Positions 1 through 11,056 are shown, counted from the first letter of the stretch. The stretch: DNA of 64,000 nt from Euglena gracilis (GCA_039621445.1 CP154954.1:21340954-21404953); one strand, 5' to 3'. Numbers and translations: made by a program. The notes: generated by a model not told the origin, from the sequence alone.

Positions 1-747
1 GGGAGCTCTGGCACCCCATTTTTAAATCAATTTTGAGCTTGACGAGGGCAGGACCACAAGAGCTGCGCTCCTGCAATGTGCGGGGGAGTGTATGCTTTGT
101 TTTCGGCCCGAGGCCATGGGCTCAGAAGAGCAAAACCCCCTCTCAATATAAGCTCCCCCAATATATACACCGTCCAAATATAAGTCCCCCCTCCGATGTG
201 CAAGCAGATGATGGTGCCATTCAGGAAATTTGGGGTGTATACCACATTTTTTTCCTCCAGAAATGCTCCCTTCTGGATAAAATTGCACATTTTTGTTGAA
301 AATAGGAGGTGCACAACGAAAATTTGGCATAAAGTTGGTATTTGGCTGCAGTTGAAGACCGCCAATTTTTATAGTCCACCCAGAACGTTTGATTCCCCTC
401 CCCCCCCCCAATTATATTGCCCTCCCCAGAGGGTATTGAAATTGGATCACATAGGGCTTGTTGATTGCGACGATAAAGCAGGGAGCATCCGAACGGGGGG
501 GGGGGGCATCCAATTGAATCGCCCGGACCACGGCTGGACGGAATCCCCAAACCCCTGTGGATGGTGGGTGGCCTTTCCGCCTTTTCCGGGGGGTGCCAAT
601 TTTTAGCCCAGAATTTTCCGTCGGCGCCACCGGGCAGTGCAGTGCTGTGATGGGGGGTCGCCCCCCCCCCACCTCCCGGCTGGGGAGGTCGACCGCCCTC
701 CCGCCCGGCCATCCAGTGCCGCCCTGCCCCCCCCCCATTTCTTTCAG
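1..747. other. Upstream non-coding stretch, probably intron or 5' flank
   Basis: I see no convincing coding block here. There are runs of C and G (around 405, 500, 660 and 725) and T/A-rich stretches. The N-terminal exons expected for the downstream GTPase gene are not recognisable, so they probably lie before the window. The stretch ends in a strong pyrimidine tract and CAG at 745-747, which I use as the first splice acceptor. Confidence 0.4.
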
Positions 748-941
748 TCGTGTGGCAGTGGGGGGGGGGGGGCTGCTGGCCCCGGCCTGTCCCCCTGCGG
801 CCGGCCCACCCGCTGATCGGCAAGGTGGCCCGCCAGGCGGCGGTCCACTTCGTGGTCTTCACCCATGCGGACCTCCTGCCCCCCGCGGAGCTGCAGCGCG
901 TCACCCGCTGGGCACTGCAGGAGGCCCGTGAACCGGACCCA

Positions 942-944
<3 letters not shown>
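748..944 (+). CDS. MTG1: MTG1/YlqF-type GTPase, exon with G4 motif
   Basis: First recognisable exon of a circularly permuted GTPase. Members of this family assist large-subunit assembly of the mitochondrial (or organellar/bacterial) ribosome. The readable part begins near 790 and includes VHFVVFTHADLLPP, a hydrophobic beta strand followed by the G4 position. Canonical G4 is NKxD; here it reads THAD, with only the Asp kept, which is odd. The 5' boundary is set at the CAG following a pyrimidine tract at 725-747. Using CAC|GTGTGT at 944/945 as donor keeps phase 0 into the next exon. Permuted members carry G4 and G5 before G1, which is the exon order seen here. The start codon is not in view. Family assignment rests on the combined exons and is fairly sure; this boundary is less so. 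Confidence 0.65.

Positions 945-1014
<70 letters not shown>
945..1014. repeat. (GT)n microsatellite at intron start
   Basis: About 35 uninterrupted GT units. They begin exactly where the exon reading frame ends, so the 5' splice site of this intron appears to be the first GT of the microsatellite itself. Confidence 0.9.
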
Positions 1015-1015
<1 letters not shown>

Positions 1016-1315
1016 TATCACAGCAAGACCAGGAGGAGAGAGCTTCAAACACAGAAAAATCAGGATCATCCCCTCTGTCTTGCCAGGCACAACAGAAAAT
1101 TATCAAAATTGGTCGATAAATTCGACTTTGAATAACAACTCAGCAAGCATGACCAGATGAAACACAAAAAATTGGAATGTTGGCTGGAGGCTTGAATAAC
1201 ATCAGAAACATACCCTCTCTGTGTCTTTTTTTAGAAAAACCAGGCTGCTCAGGTGCAGATGCACAAATTCAAACACAAGCTGCGGGGGAAAATGTGCTGG
1301 ACGCACTATGGCCAC

Positions 1316-1421
1316 CCACCCACCCACCCACCCACCCACCCACCCACGCGTACGCGTGCACACACACACCCACCCACCACACACACACACACACCCCCCC
1401 ACACACACACACCCCCACACA

Positions 1422-1494
<73 letters not shown>

Positions 1495-1517
1495 GCACAC
1501 ACCCACACACACACACT
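1316..1517. repeat. (CCCA)n then (CA)n compound microsatellite
   Basis: Seven or so CCCA units, a short GC break near 1346, then interrupted CA repeats to about 1517. It lies in the large first intron of the GTPase gene. The long Pro/Thr/His and Cys/Val reading frames here are produced by the repeat and are not genes. The rest of this intron (1,518-2,100) shows nothing I can name. Confidence 0.9.
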
Positions 1518-2103
1518 GAGCTGAGATTTGCAAATCTACTTTTCTTCCACTCGGGTTTTCTGTTATCAGCCTGTTGTTGCATTAATTATTCTTATTCTCT
1601 CGAATCACTGGGCAAGCCATCGCTTGCTTGTGCAATCCTAGGACCCACGTCCACCCGGGTATGAAGAGGATATCAAATGTAATGTACGGAATGCGAATAG
1701 AGCATGAGGAGTCATGTTCACCGTTGTAAGACAAAAGCGGCGGATGTACTGTGGTGGGGAAGGTCTGGGGAATGGAAATGCAGGCCCGGGTACTGGGGAG
1801 CAGCGCTGCAGCAACCAAACCGCATAAATCCACCTGATACAACAGAAACAGAGTGCGCCGGATCAAAATTATGTCGCCAGACTCCCAAACAGCAGATCAC
1901 ACAAGAGTGAAACGGAGGACCAATCTGATATGATATAATAGATTTGGAAGATTGAAATAGACAAAAAAGGGGGAGATGGAACAATGCATGAGAATCAATG
2001 GCAACTGATAGAAAATTTTGTGTGGAAAGTCTAATAAATTTGACAATGTAACTTTGCGGGTGGAGTTACCTTAGGCCCTGGTGTTCGGCCCTGGGTGCAT
2101 AAA

Positions 2104-2448
2104 TGAGTGGGTGGGTAGGTGGGTGTGTGGGTGTGGGTGGGTGTGGTGTGTGGGTGTGGGTGTGGGTGTGTGGGTGTGGGTGTGGGTGTGGGTGTGTGGG
2201 TGTGGGTGTGGGTGTGGGTGTGGGTGTGGGTGTGGGTGTGGGTGTGGGTGTGGGTGTGGGTGTGGGTGTGGGTGTGGGTGTGGGTGTGGGTGTGGGTGGG
2301 GGTGTGGGTGTGGGTGTGGGTGTGGGTGTGGGTGTGGGTGTGGGTGTGTGGGTGTGGGTGTGGGTGGGTGTGTGTGTGTGTGTGTGTGTGAGTGGGTGGG
2401 TGGGTGTGTGGGTGCATGTGTGGGTGGGTGGGTGGGTGGGTGGGTGTC
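2104..2448. repeat. (GGGTGT)n satellite-like hexamer array
   Basis: Tens of GGGTGT units with GGGTGTGT and GGGT variants, ending 60 bp before the next exon. The G-rich strand resembles some telomeric repeats in composition, but the unit is not a standard telomere sequence and the array is interstitial within an intron. Confidence 0.9.
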
Positions 2449-2507
2449 TCTGCACCAGCCCCAGAACATGCCACCAGTGGGTTGTCCTCCCCTCCGTCCC
2501 CCTTCAG

Positions 2508-2617
2508 CGGCAGCACGCCACCTCCGTGTGGTTCGTCAACACAAAGGACGCCCTCACCCTGCCTCAGCGGGAGACGCAGCGCGCCTTCGGCCGCCTGTAC
2601 GAGGCGCTGGTGGAGGC
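2508..2617 (+). CDS. MTG1: MTG1/YlqF-type GTPase, exon with G5 region
   Basis: The acceptor is CCTTCAG|CGG at 2507/2508. The block begins QRQHATSVWFVNTKDALTLP. VWFVNTK occupies the position of G5 (SAK in many GTPases), in the strand that follows G4 in permuted GTPases. The rest, about QRETQRAFGRLYEALVEA, is helical. The donor at 2617 (GC|GTGCCG) is chosen because it gives phase 2, which the next exon's start requires. A later donor near 2690 would also be in phase, so the 3' boundary is tentative. Confidence 0.65.
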
Positions 2618-3782
2618 GTGCCGGCCGGGCCCCCATCGCTGCGATGGAACCGAAGCCGTTCACGGCGGCAACCTTTGCCTGGCAGCCCACTGCTTTGTGG
2701 TGATCCCCCATGGGCTGACTGTTTGGTTTGGTGTTGGCTTTTCGGGCTGGCTGATTTTTTTTGGAGTGACTGATTTGGTTCCGGCCCCCGCCCCCCCCCC
2801 CCCCGAGAGGGTCGAAGGAGTGGCAGAAGGTGATACACCAGGTGTTGAAGGCGCCAGAGGTGTTTTTTGGGGGGGGAAATGGTCAAATCAATTAATTTTA
2901 GGATGGATTGGCTGCCCCCCCCCAAGTAGGGAGGTCGGACGTGAGTGAGTGGTTTTCAAGTGAAGGGACTTTTCCTCTGGGTCGGTGAGTAGGTGAGGGC
3001 CCTGTGCCGATCGCCTTTTCAGTCATTTCGGGTTGGGACAGCGAGTTTTCCAGAAAACACGTTGGAAGAAATCAAGCCAATCATCGCCAATAGATGTAAA
3101 AAAAAAACTAATTTCTCAGCAGAGAGGGAAAGGAGGAACCATCAGAGAGGGGGGGGGTGCACGCGGCGAGGGGAGGGTAAGGGCCTTGGAGGAGTGACAC
3201 CTGGTGCCCACTGTGTCGAGACAGGAGGAAGTGGTCCCGTGGTCCCAATTGAATTGCCAACCATCTCTCTTAAAAAAAAAATGACCAAAACTTGCACCAA
3301 ATGCGCCATAAAAAAGGAGGATTTTTTTTGAGGGGCTAAAAAGGCCATTGTTTGGCCTCAATTTTTTTATCTGTCTTGGGGAGGGGTCATTAGGGGGGAG
3401 GCCTTTAAAAATTGTCATCTGCACAGGGGGGGAGGGGTGGTCCCCAAAGAAACACCAACTGTACTACCAACGCTCCCCTGGGCATACTGTGTCAACTCCC
3501 CTGAGAACCTGTGTCAAAAAAATAGAAAAAAATAAAAGAAAAAGAAAATTGAAGGAAAAAACATCGAACCAATAAAGAATTAAGAGAAATTATCAAAATG
3601 GTGACGACCTGCTTTCAGAAAGCAACTTTGTGGTGGGGCTCAGAGGTCCCGGAAAAAAACAGCCCATTTGGGGCATTTTTTTGACCCACGGCCAGACAGG
3701 TGGGAGGGGGGGCTGCCCGGTCAGACATTCCAGGGCACTCCACCCCCTCCACCTCCCCCCCCCCCGGGTTGGTCAAATTCAG
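2618..3782. other. Intron, low-complexity
   Basis: Intron between the G5 and G1 exons. It contains C and G homopolymers (2785-2805, 2862-2878, 3145-3158), an A/G-rich stretch near 3520-3560, and a pyrimidine-rich end (3741-3768) before the acceptor TTCAG at 3778-3782. No coding block or known element was recognised. Confidence 0.5.
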
Positions 3783-3909
3783 CCGGATGGGGGCCCCGGA
3801 GCGGCGCACGGCGACCGGGATGGTGCTGGTGGCCGGCACGCCCAACGTCGGGAAGAGCAGCCTCGTGGCGATGCTGACGAAGGAGCTGACCGCCAAGCGG
3901 CGCAAGAAG
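3783..3909 (+). CDS. MTG1: MTG1/YlqF-type GTPase, exon with G1 P-loop
   Basis: The clearest exon of the gene. It encodes RMGAPERRTATGMVLVAG followed by TPNVGKSSLVAML. GTPNVGKSS is the G1/P-loop (GxxNVGKS) that binds the nucleotide phosphates and Mg2+. A basic tail (KELTAKRRKK) follows. The acceptor is ATTCAG|C; the donor is AAG|GTCCGC at 3909/3910, phase 0. G1 lying downstream of G4 and G5 is the hallmark of circularly permuted GTPases such as YlqF/RbgA, MTG1, YqeH and NOG2. The small size and motif spacing fit MTG1/YlqF best. Confidence 0.8.
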
Positions 3910-4771
3910 GTCCGCCGGGCCCTCTCTCGGTTGGGGGGGGGGGGCGGCCTCGACTGCCCCCCCCCAGAGCTGTTTGGGAATCCCCGAAACCCTATGGGTG
4001 GCGGGTGGTGGGTGGTGAGGGAGTCAACCCCCCCCCACCAGGCCCCACCAGGCCGCATCGCCCTGCCCGCCCCAACCGAACGGCCGCCAGGGGTGGGGTG
4101 GAGGCGGCAGAGCGGACGACTGCACTCAACCCCGTGCACGTTTGGCACTCAAACCGGGTGTTGTGGAGCCAAGTATTCCGCCGACACGGGATATTTGGCT
4201 CCACAGAAACCCGAGTTTGGGGCTGTGGGCTAAGTGTCAATGGAATTTCACCGGAATTGAAAAGTGGTCATTCACTGACGGAATATATGTTGACTTAAAA
4301 GAAGAATGAAGGAGCTGTGCAGCTTCCCACTGTATGTTCTTTTTTTGTTCTCTGGCTTTTCAAGCTTGTGCTTTGACAATCACATTTTGCAATTTCTGTG
4401 TGTACGGTGAATTTTAGATTTTCGCCCATTTTGCATGTGTTAAACTTGGCATTTGTGAGACAGTTTTTTTGCTCGTTGTCAAAAATCGCCTTTTACTTTT
4501 GACCCTTCCGCAGGAAGGCTTTTTTTCGGTTCAATTTTTCAGCAAAATAATAATGGAGACCCCAAAATATGACCCTTGGGATTTTAGCAACTTACCCCAA
4601 AAGGATATTTGGGTCTTATTTATTTAGGGGGACTGCGTGACACATGCTATTTTCCCATTTCCCAATCACGTTAGAACACAGAAGATCCCGAACATTTCGG
4701 GGCATGCCCGCAGTCATTGGCCTTCCATGCTAGCCTCCGCCCCCGCCTTCAATCGGCCCGCCCCTGCGCAG

Positions 4772-4928
4772 GGGAAGCACCATGTGCCGCGGATCGTCAA
4801 CGCAGCGGGCACCACCCAGGGCAACACGAAGCACTGCTTCATGGAGGACCCACTGCTGTACATGGTGGACACCCCCGGCCAGGACGGCGGGGGGGAGGGG
4901 GGCGGTATGGGGGCCAGGCAGGTATTAG
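4772..4928 (+). CDS. MTG1: MTG1/YlqF-type GTPase, exon with G2 and G3
   Basis: Encodes GKHHVPRIVNAAGTTQG and, after a short linker, DPLLYMVDTPGQD. GTTQG is the G2/switch I site (usually PGxTR/PGTTK) and DTPG is G3/switch II. The acceptor is CTGCGCAG|GGG, phase 0. Two donors are possible. CAG|GTATTA at 4921 breaks the frame, while TTAG|GTGAGC at 4928 gives phase 1 and joins to the next exon as QVLAGLMLPQEV, so I chose it. A glycine-rich insert follows G3. The DTPG-to-LP spacing matches family members, in which the segment after G3 reads as a threonine/proline-rich switch. Confidence 0.8.
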
Positions 4929-5115
4929 GTGAGCGTTGGCTTTGTACAAGGGGCGGGGGGTCCAACCGCCCCCCCGGGGGGTGCGGACCATCCCTCTCTC
5001 CAGCAGGCCGGGGGGGGGGGGCTGGGGAACCCCATAGAACCAAAATAATTTTTTTCTCGGCGTTTTGCACCCTAAAACTTGTGTTTTTTATCACCCAATC
5101 TCCCCCACCCTGCAG

Positions 5116-5219
5116 CCGGCCTCATGCTGCCACAGGAGGTGTTCCACACCAATGCGGAGCTGTACTTTATGTTGCGGATGATGAACAACTGCCCGGAGTT
5201 CCCCGGGCACGACCCTTAT
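5116..5219 (+). CDS. MTG1: MTG1/YlqF-type GTPase, post-G3 exon
   Basis: The acceptor is CCCTGCAG|CC. It encodes AGLMLPQEVFHTNAELYFML and RMMNNCPEFPGHDPY, the helical part after switch II that leads into the C-terminal RNA-contacting domain in YlqF-type proteins. The frame stays open to about 5,261 (VWRCVRWLLNW), but the donor TAT|GTATGG at 5219/5220 gives the phase 0 needed by the next exon. Retention up to GTCAGC at 5252 would break the frame. The 3' end is therefore an inference from phase. Confidence 0.65.
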
Positions 5220-5906
5220 GTATGGCGCTGCGTGCGATGGCTCCTGAACTGGTCAGCTTGAGCATCAGGGCCAAGGTTTTTTTCAGCCTTTTCGCCTTTG
5301 ACTCTTTAGAGAGGACCCCAACCATACCGATGGTTCCTACCTGTTCCTCCGACCTGTTCCTGATTCCTGATTTTATTAATTTTTCACTCTCGAAAAAAGA
5401 TGTCTATTTTGTTGCCTGGTGAATTTTTTTGAATTGAAAAAAACACTCAACGATGTTTTACAAAGAGTTCAGTCTCAATTGGACTCAAGATTTTTCTTTG
5501 GCTACAGTATTTTAAACTCCATTTCCAGAAATGTTGGGCTAAAATGTGACATCTCAAAACAGCATGTTCTGAACAGATTAACCGTTTGATCTCTGGAACC
5601 CTTAAAATGGGAATTCGGCTTGGAAATTCATTTCGTGCATTTTTTTTTTGCCTTTCTGCGGCTTCGTGCCAAGGATTGGGATGGCAGAGTGGACCTGCAA
5701 CGGCCCCCAAAACGGGCCCCTCGAACCCCCACTCCCAGATCAGTGGATACCACGGCTGGGGTAACATTTGCACCTGCGGAATGCGCCTTCTTTCAACGCT
5801 CCACCTAATCATTCCCCTTAATTTGTCCATCCAGCCAGCCGTTTTTTTATTTACAACAATCTCCCGTCCGTCGCGCCTCCGCCACGCCGGCACACGCACG
5901 TCACAG

Positions 5907-6114
5907 GTGTTCTGCGAGTACCTCATCTGGAAGTGCCGGCGCCTCCGCTTCACGTCTTGGCTGGCCGACCTCCGCCTGCCGGACACCGCCACGGACGTCA
6001 ACCTCATCCTGGACCGCCTGGACCCGGACCCCGTCCCCGAGAGGCGGCCAGGGCTGCAGCTGGAACTGGGCAGCAAAGGGTTGGTTGCTGTGGTGGGGTG
6101 GTGGGAACCACAAT
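5907..6114 (+). CDS. MTG1: MTG1/YlqF-type GTPase, C-terminal domain exon
   Basis: The acceptor is CGTCACAG|GTG. It encodes VFCEYLIWKCRRLRFTSWLA and DLRLPDTATDVNLILDRLD, an alpha-helical stretch with basic residues typical of the C-terminal domain that contacts rRNA in this family. The end is placed at the strong donor CAAT|GTGAGT (6114/6115), phase 1. An earlier GT at 6080 would be phase 2 and fail to join. The tail before the donor (LGSKGLVAVVGWWEPQ) is less conserved-looking and could be intronic. Confidence 0.6.
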
Positions 6115-7347
6115 GTGAGTTAAGAATCTGCACCACACAATGTGGGGCATCCGACACACAGCCTGACACCCATTATGACCACCGGGGTTGTAGGATCCTG
6201 TTTGGTACTCCCTGGGGCTTCTAAATGTTTGCAAAAAGATTTTTATTGTTTAAAGAAAAACGAGATAGTGTCGAAAATTTTGAGCTTTTTCAACAAAAAA
6301 AAATGATGGTGTGTAAGCCATATGCACCTATTTTTCAGCACGAGATATGAAATTAGTGTGTTTGCCCTGCTGTTTTATTCCCACTGGATATTCTAAATTG
6401 AGTTTCAGTGATTGGGGAAACGAAGGGGGGACCTGAAGATTAGATGGGAAGATTTATTATGAAAAAGTTCTGCACAAAATATCTGCCAGATTTTTCCTGC
6501 CATGTTAAGGATACATCCAGAATTTCCCTGCTTTTTTTGCAAAAAAAACACGCTTTGTGCCAACTTTTGATATTTGGTATTCCACTCTTCTTATTCACAA
6601 GTCTCTTGATTTTTTATTTGTGAAAAGGCAAATTTTTTGTATTGCATTGTTTTGCTTGCTTTTTTTGCAAAATTTAGGTTTGTTTTCGAAATTCTGGAGG
6701 GAAAAAAACTTGTTATCACATGTTTCAAGGATTTCCATGAGGATTCAAACGATATTTTCCTGAATGAAGATTCAGAAAATTGCAAAAAAAAAAATGTCAA
6801 GGTCATTTAACATTTGGTGGTTTCTCAGATGCATGATTAATTTTTTTATTTATCTTGGTGTTTGCGCTAAAAAATAATACCAGACTCCTGACCCCGTTTC
6901 CAGTAGCCCAGTGCAATGCAAAAAAGAAACACATAGCAAACAGCAGAAAACAATTAACATTTTTGCTCTTTAAACATGGGTAAGTTTTGTTGTGCTTTTT
7001 GGGGGTTATTTCATTTGTTGTTTTCCCTGTATTTTGGACCCATTTCGCATTTTGGAAGCTCTTTCCCCTCGAAGTTTGCGTTTGTTTCAATTCGACATTG
7101 TGCAGCTTTCGTTCATTCCGAGCAAATTTTCCCATGTTTTTTTGGAGAATGTACCAAAGATGGCATTGCATTTTGTTTGTTATTTGTTTGAATATTGTCA
7201 TCAAAATATTGATATTTGAACCACGGGGATAGGTTTGGCCGTCCGGGGCACACAATCACTTAGTCACTGGCCTACCCCCCTCCCCAGTGGAGTTATGTAT
7301 CTGGTATCTCTGCTGTTGCCCTTTCAAAAGGGGGAAGAGTCTCTCAG
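6115..7347. other. Long AT-rich intron
   Basis: AT-rich with many short T and A runs, and no coding block or element recognised. It ends with a CTCTCAG acceptor at 7341-7347. The contrast in GC content with the flanking exons is strong. Confidence 0.5.
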
Positions 7348-7474
7348 CCCAGCCCTGGGACGGAGCAACCACCGCCCGCCGCTTCCATGAAATGCTGCTG
7401 GGGAAGGGCCTGGCCGGGCTCGTGTGCGACGACCTGCCTGCCCTTCCCTCCGAGGCCAGCTCCGCTCTGGCGCC
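7348..7474 (+). CDS. MTG1: MTG1/YlqF-type GTPase, penultimate exon
   Basis: The acceptor is CTCTCAG|CC, phase 1. It encodes QPWDGATTARRFHEMLLGKG and LAGLVCDDLP. The pattern 'A-ARRF-hydrophobic-G-LG-hydrophobic-D' is what I expect near the C terminus of MTG1/YlqF proteins. The donor GCC|GTACGA at 7474 leaves phase 2 and joins correctly to the last exon. Downstream in the intron are a short (GT)n tract near 7529-7548 and GCACAC-rich repeats at 7596-7652. Confidence 0.6.
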
Positions 7475-7845
7475 GTACGAAGGGATACTTGCAAAGTGCA
7501 CTTCAAACAGACAGTTGTTTTGCCCTTCATGTGTGTGTGTGTGTGTGTGCCAGCAGGCAGGTGAGTCTGTGCTCACCCAACTCACCTGCCTGCACGCACA
7601 TGCACACGCGCATGCACAGGCATGCACACGCACGCCTGCACAGGCATGCACACGTAGAGAAATTTTCAATCTTCTTTCTTTAAAATCAAATTGTCTTTCA
7701 TCAATCGTCTTTCCATTAAAACAGCTGCGCTTCAATCAGGGCGGTTAGCCCCTCAGAATGATCACAAATGAGTCACGGGGAGGGGGGGTTGGTTGCTGGT
7801 CGGGGGCATTCCCCGCCCTTCCCCCCGCTTTACCGCCGGCCCCAG

Positions 7846-7981
7846 CCCCGCCGCCCCGCTGCCCGTCTTCCCCGACCGGCTCGTCCTCGCCACCGACTAC
7901 GAGCCGGGCCACTTCCGCGCCATCCAGCCCGTGGACCTGCCGCAGCCCACCGGGAAGGTGCCGAAGAAGCTGCAGCGCTGA
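7846..7981 (+). CDS. MTG1: MTG1/YlqF-type GTPase, last exon with stop
   Basis: The acceptor is GGCCCCAG|C. It reads PAAPLPVFPDRLVLATDY, EPGHFRAIQPVDLPQPTGK and ends VPKKLQR with TGA at 7979-7981. The block is GC-rich like the other exons, and the frame follows from the previous exon without a stop. The eight exons together give about 370 residues, close to the usual size for MTG1/YlqF even with the true N terminus missing. Confidence 0.6.
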
Positions 7982-8676
7982 CGGGACTGTGACAGTTCCG
8001 CGGGTGTTCGATGCAACCACACGGTCCGTGTGTCGGTTTGCGTGGCGCACGGGGTGGAAGGACCCCAGCCTGACTTCGCATCGACGGTGTTCGAGCTGCT
8101 GGGTTGCGGAATTCAGGGTTGCAAGAACCACAGGCACCATCCAACTGCTCCGCCTTTTCCTCGTGGAAGTGACCGGTTGTTGTTCATTCCCAACATGTTG
8201 GGGAAGCGGGAGTCAGAATTCCTGAACTGAGCCAAGGTGATCCTGATCAGGGAACTGATTGGCTGGTAAGCACAATGAAGAAGAAAGTGGATACCCCAAC
8301 CCAACAGTCATCATGTAATGGCCTCTGTGATTTTTCCATTGTGCTGACGTGAGGAGAAGCCCACATTTGTGTATTTTCATTCCCAAGTCATTTGATAAAG
8401 CTGGGTTTAGGAGAGAGCTTGGATCCAAGGTGTATGATGGGAAATGCTATTGTTTACACACATCTGATGCTGTCCGTATGTTTGTTTGGGGAAACAGAAG
8501 AATGGTTTTTTGGCTCACGGGCAATCCACCCATCCATAATAAAAACCCTAATGTCACACTGTGCCCCATACATCATTGGGCAGCCGAGAAACCCGTTTCT
8601 TGCTGGAGCGCACCACCCCAACCCCATCAAACCCACCGACCCGATAAAAATCCCCACCCACCCATCTCCTTCCGCA
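7982..8676. other. Intergenic stretch
   Basis: No coding block stands out. There is no recognisable polyadenylation context, although AATAAA-like A-rich segments occur near 8,535. It ends at a possible splice acceptor CCGCAG (8671-8676). Confidence 0.35.
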
Positions 8677-8790
8677 GTTCCCGCTCTCCTTGCGTAATGG
8701 TGTCCAGTGAGGCAATGTCTCCCCACGAGCTGGCGACCCTGTTGGACCTGGTCAAGGCGAAACGGTCCGCCCCAGCCAGCCAGGGAGGGG
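8677..8790 (+). CDS. Exon-like block of hypothetical helical protein
   Basis: GC-rich block following a CTTCCGCAG acceptor. An ATG at 8698 opens MVSSEAMSPHELATLLDLVK AKRSA, which looks helical and is not explained by repeats. The 3' end is unclear; GT dinucleotides occur at 8750 and 8790. I do not recognise the protein. Its plus-strand position before three similar helical blocks suggests that together they form one gene, lying about 700 bp after the GTPase stop. Confidence 0.35.
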
Positions 8791-9451
8791 TTGGGGCGGT
8801 CTCGGGAGACCCCGGCCGGTGCGCGTGCACATGTGCGCGTGCACATGCGACACATTCTGGTTTAGAGTTGTGGCGCATGTGCCCGGGGCTTCGGTCCGCA
8901 TTTGCGTTGCATGCGTCGGCGTTGGTGTGTTGGCGTGGAGGTTGCGCTCGACTTGACTTGAAACGGGGGTGGATTGTTTCAAAGCAGACAGTCGTCCCAC
9001 GTAGATGTTGGGAGGGGGGTCCAGACACCCCACTTCCCCTCCTCGGCTGGTTCCAAAAATAGCAAAAAGTTTTCTTCCGGTGCACAGCGCCGGAAAATGA
9101 GCAAACAACGCTCATTTTTGAGCATATTGCCCATTTTTTGAATGTTTTGGTGTTTTCTCCGTAGAATATGTGCAAAAAAATTCAAGAAATCAGCACTTTT
9201 GGAATCATTTTCAAAAAAAAAAAGCGATCAGGGATTTTTCGCCAATTTTGGCTTGGTTTCCGGGCCTTTGCCGGTCCATAAAACCAAAAATTTTCACGGT
9301 CCCCTTCAGTTTCGAGGGGGGAGTCCGACCCCCCCCCCCACTACCTCCTTGTTGAGAGGGGGGTCCGGACCCCCCCCAGTGCACATTTTGGCGACGACTG
9401 CTCGAACATCCCTCACTGCCCCCCTCCCCCCACCACGGCCCAACCCTGGGG

Positions 9452-9561
9452 CCAGTCTGACGGCGGAGGAGGCGACCCAGCACTGGCTGGACATGGCGGT
9501 GGAGGAGGTGAACACGCAGGCCCTCGCCGCGGAGGCCGGGCTGAATTTGAGACGAGGCTGA
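9452..9561 (+). CDS. Exon-like helical block
   Basis: After the acceptor-like TGGGGCCAG it encodes SLTAEEATQHWLDMAVEEVN and TQALAAEAGLNLRRG, then TGA. The Ala/Glu-rich amphipathic composition suggests a helix. The flanking sequence (9,300-9,440) is C/G homopolymer-rich and non-coding. It may be the second exon of the hypothetical gene begun near 8.7 kb. If spliced before the TGA, the stop is intronic. Confidence 0.4.
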
Positions 9562-9977
9562 CCCTGAGGCGGGGGGGGGGGGGCTGCCGGCGTGTAATGG
9601 AATTACCCCAGAGTTGCTCACCTGGCCCAAAATCAGCAACACAAGAGCGCGGGTGTAAGGGGTCCCTGGCCACGCACCACACAAACTGGGCCAAGAAGCG
9701 AAGTTAGTGCCGGCCATAAACAGACAAGAACCCTTAGTGCAACCAAGGGGGGGGGGGTGCCTGCGTGCCTTGGGTATGCCAAGTCACCCAATCGACCCCC
9801 CTTGAGGGCAGGGGGGGGGTTGGGCACATTCCAGCGCCAAAGGCACTGGAAGCCCAGAAATGGTCTGTTTCGGGCACCTTTTTCCGGCCCACGCCCAGGC
9901 AGACACGACCCCCTGGGGGGGGGTGCCTGCCTGCCCAGGCCCCCCCCCCTGGTTGGCCAAATCCAGCCTGTCGGAGG

Positions 9978-10054
9978 CGGAGGTGGAGAGGCTGCGGAAG
10001 GAGCTCGCAGCGACAGCAACAAACTGGGGCCGATGTGGCGGCCAACCTGAGTGT
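9978..10054 (+). CDS. Exon-like coiled-coil block
   Basis: The acceptor is CAAATCCAG. It reads LSEAEVERLRKELAATATNW with heptad-like hydrophobic spacing. A good donor, GAGT|GTGAGG, lies at 10054. The surroundings are G- and C-homopolymer-rich. It is probably another exon of the same hypothetical coiled-coil gene. Confidence 0.4.
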
Positions 10055-11056
10055 GAGGCGGCACCAACCCCACAGGGGGGGGGGGGGCTGCCTCGGCGTG
10101 GGCCGGAAGTGGCCCAAAAAAAAATGGTTTTTTCCCGAGTTCAAGGCACTTGTGGCCATGTGCCCAACCCGAGGTGCTATTGAGTGCCTGCCCCCCCCCC
10201 AGTTTGGAGTTTGGGTGGACTCCAGGGCACTCCAAGACCCCCTCCAGGTGGCAGTATTGGTCGGAGCCCCCCTCTTGTGTGGGAAGCATTCTGTTGACTG
10301 AAAGAGGTGTATATATTTGGTTTGAGCTTCCATTTTCTGCAAGTGCATATTTTTGTTCTCAACCACGTTGGATTGGAAAGCAATGAAACAGATAAATTCT
10401 CGAGACGTGCTGTTCCATCAATGGGCTGAAACTGTGGGAGTGTGTAATGTAAATCAGCTTCCCGTTTGATCATTTTGTCATCTCAGACCCTTCACCGAAT
10501 GTGAGAGGAAATCACACAATACTGACACACAGTATTGAAAGGAAGTTGTTGTGAGCGTTCCTGGGTTGCTGTCTTTTCTTCGCATTTTTTGTGTTTTTTT
10601 CTCAATTAGTTTTTGTCATTGCGTAGACAACGCCTTGGTCACAGACTCATCGCATCACATCATCACACCTCTGCCGGGGGCTTTTATGGGACGAAGTCAG
10701 CTGCGCATCGCAGCAACGACAAAAGAGGGAGGGACCGGGAATGGATCGCCTACCTTGTTGCCCTGAACGAGGTCCAAGGCACTCCATACCTCTGATTGGC
10801 TGACCCTCGGCCAAGGCAGCGGCTTCCAACGTTTTTGCCTATTTTTGTTTCGCTTGACAAAAGCGCCTTTCTCTTCAGCACATCCCCACTCGATAAGATA
10901 AATTGCAACACGATAAATTGCAGCGCAGTCTTGAAGCAAAACAGGCCGGATACCCATTTTCTTTCAATCCAATCAATGAAGATTCCGGATCAGCTTGCGA
11001 TTGCTCTTGTAACAAACCAACGGTTTACATTTGATGGGTGGGTTTATGTCTGGCCA

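Noticed and set aside
2104-2448. Telomere or subtelomere
   Set aside because: The GGGTGT array lies inside an intron between in-phase exons and is interstitial.
2031-2948. Long frames of Pro/Thr/His or Gly/Val/Cys over 2.1-2.45 kb (and 0.95-1.5 kb)
   Set aside because: They are translations of (GGGTGT)n, (GT)n and (CA)n arrays and are open in all frames.
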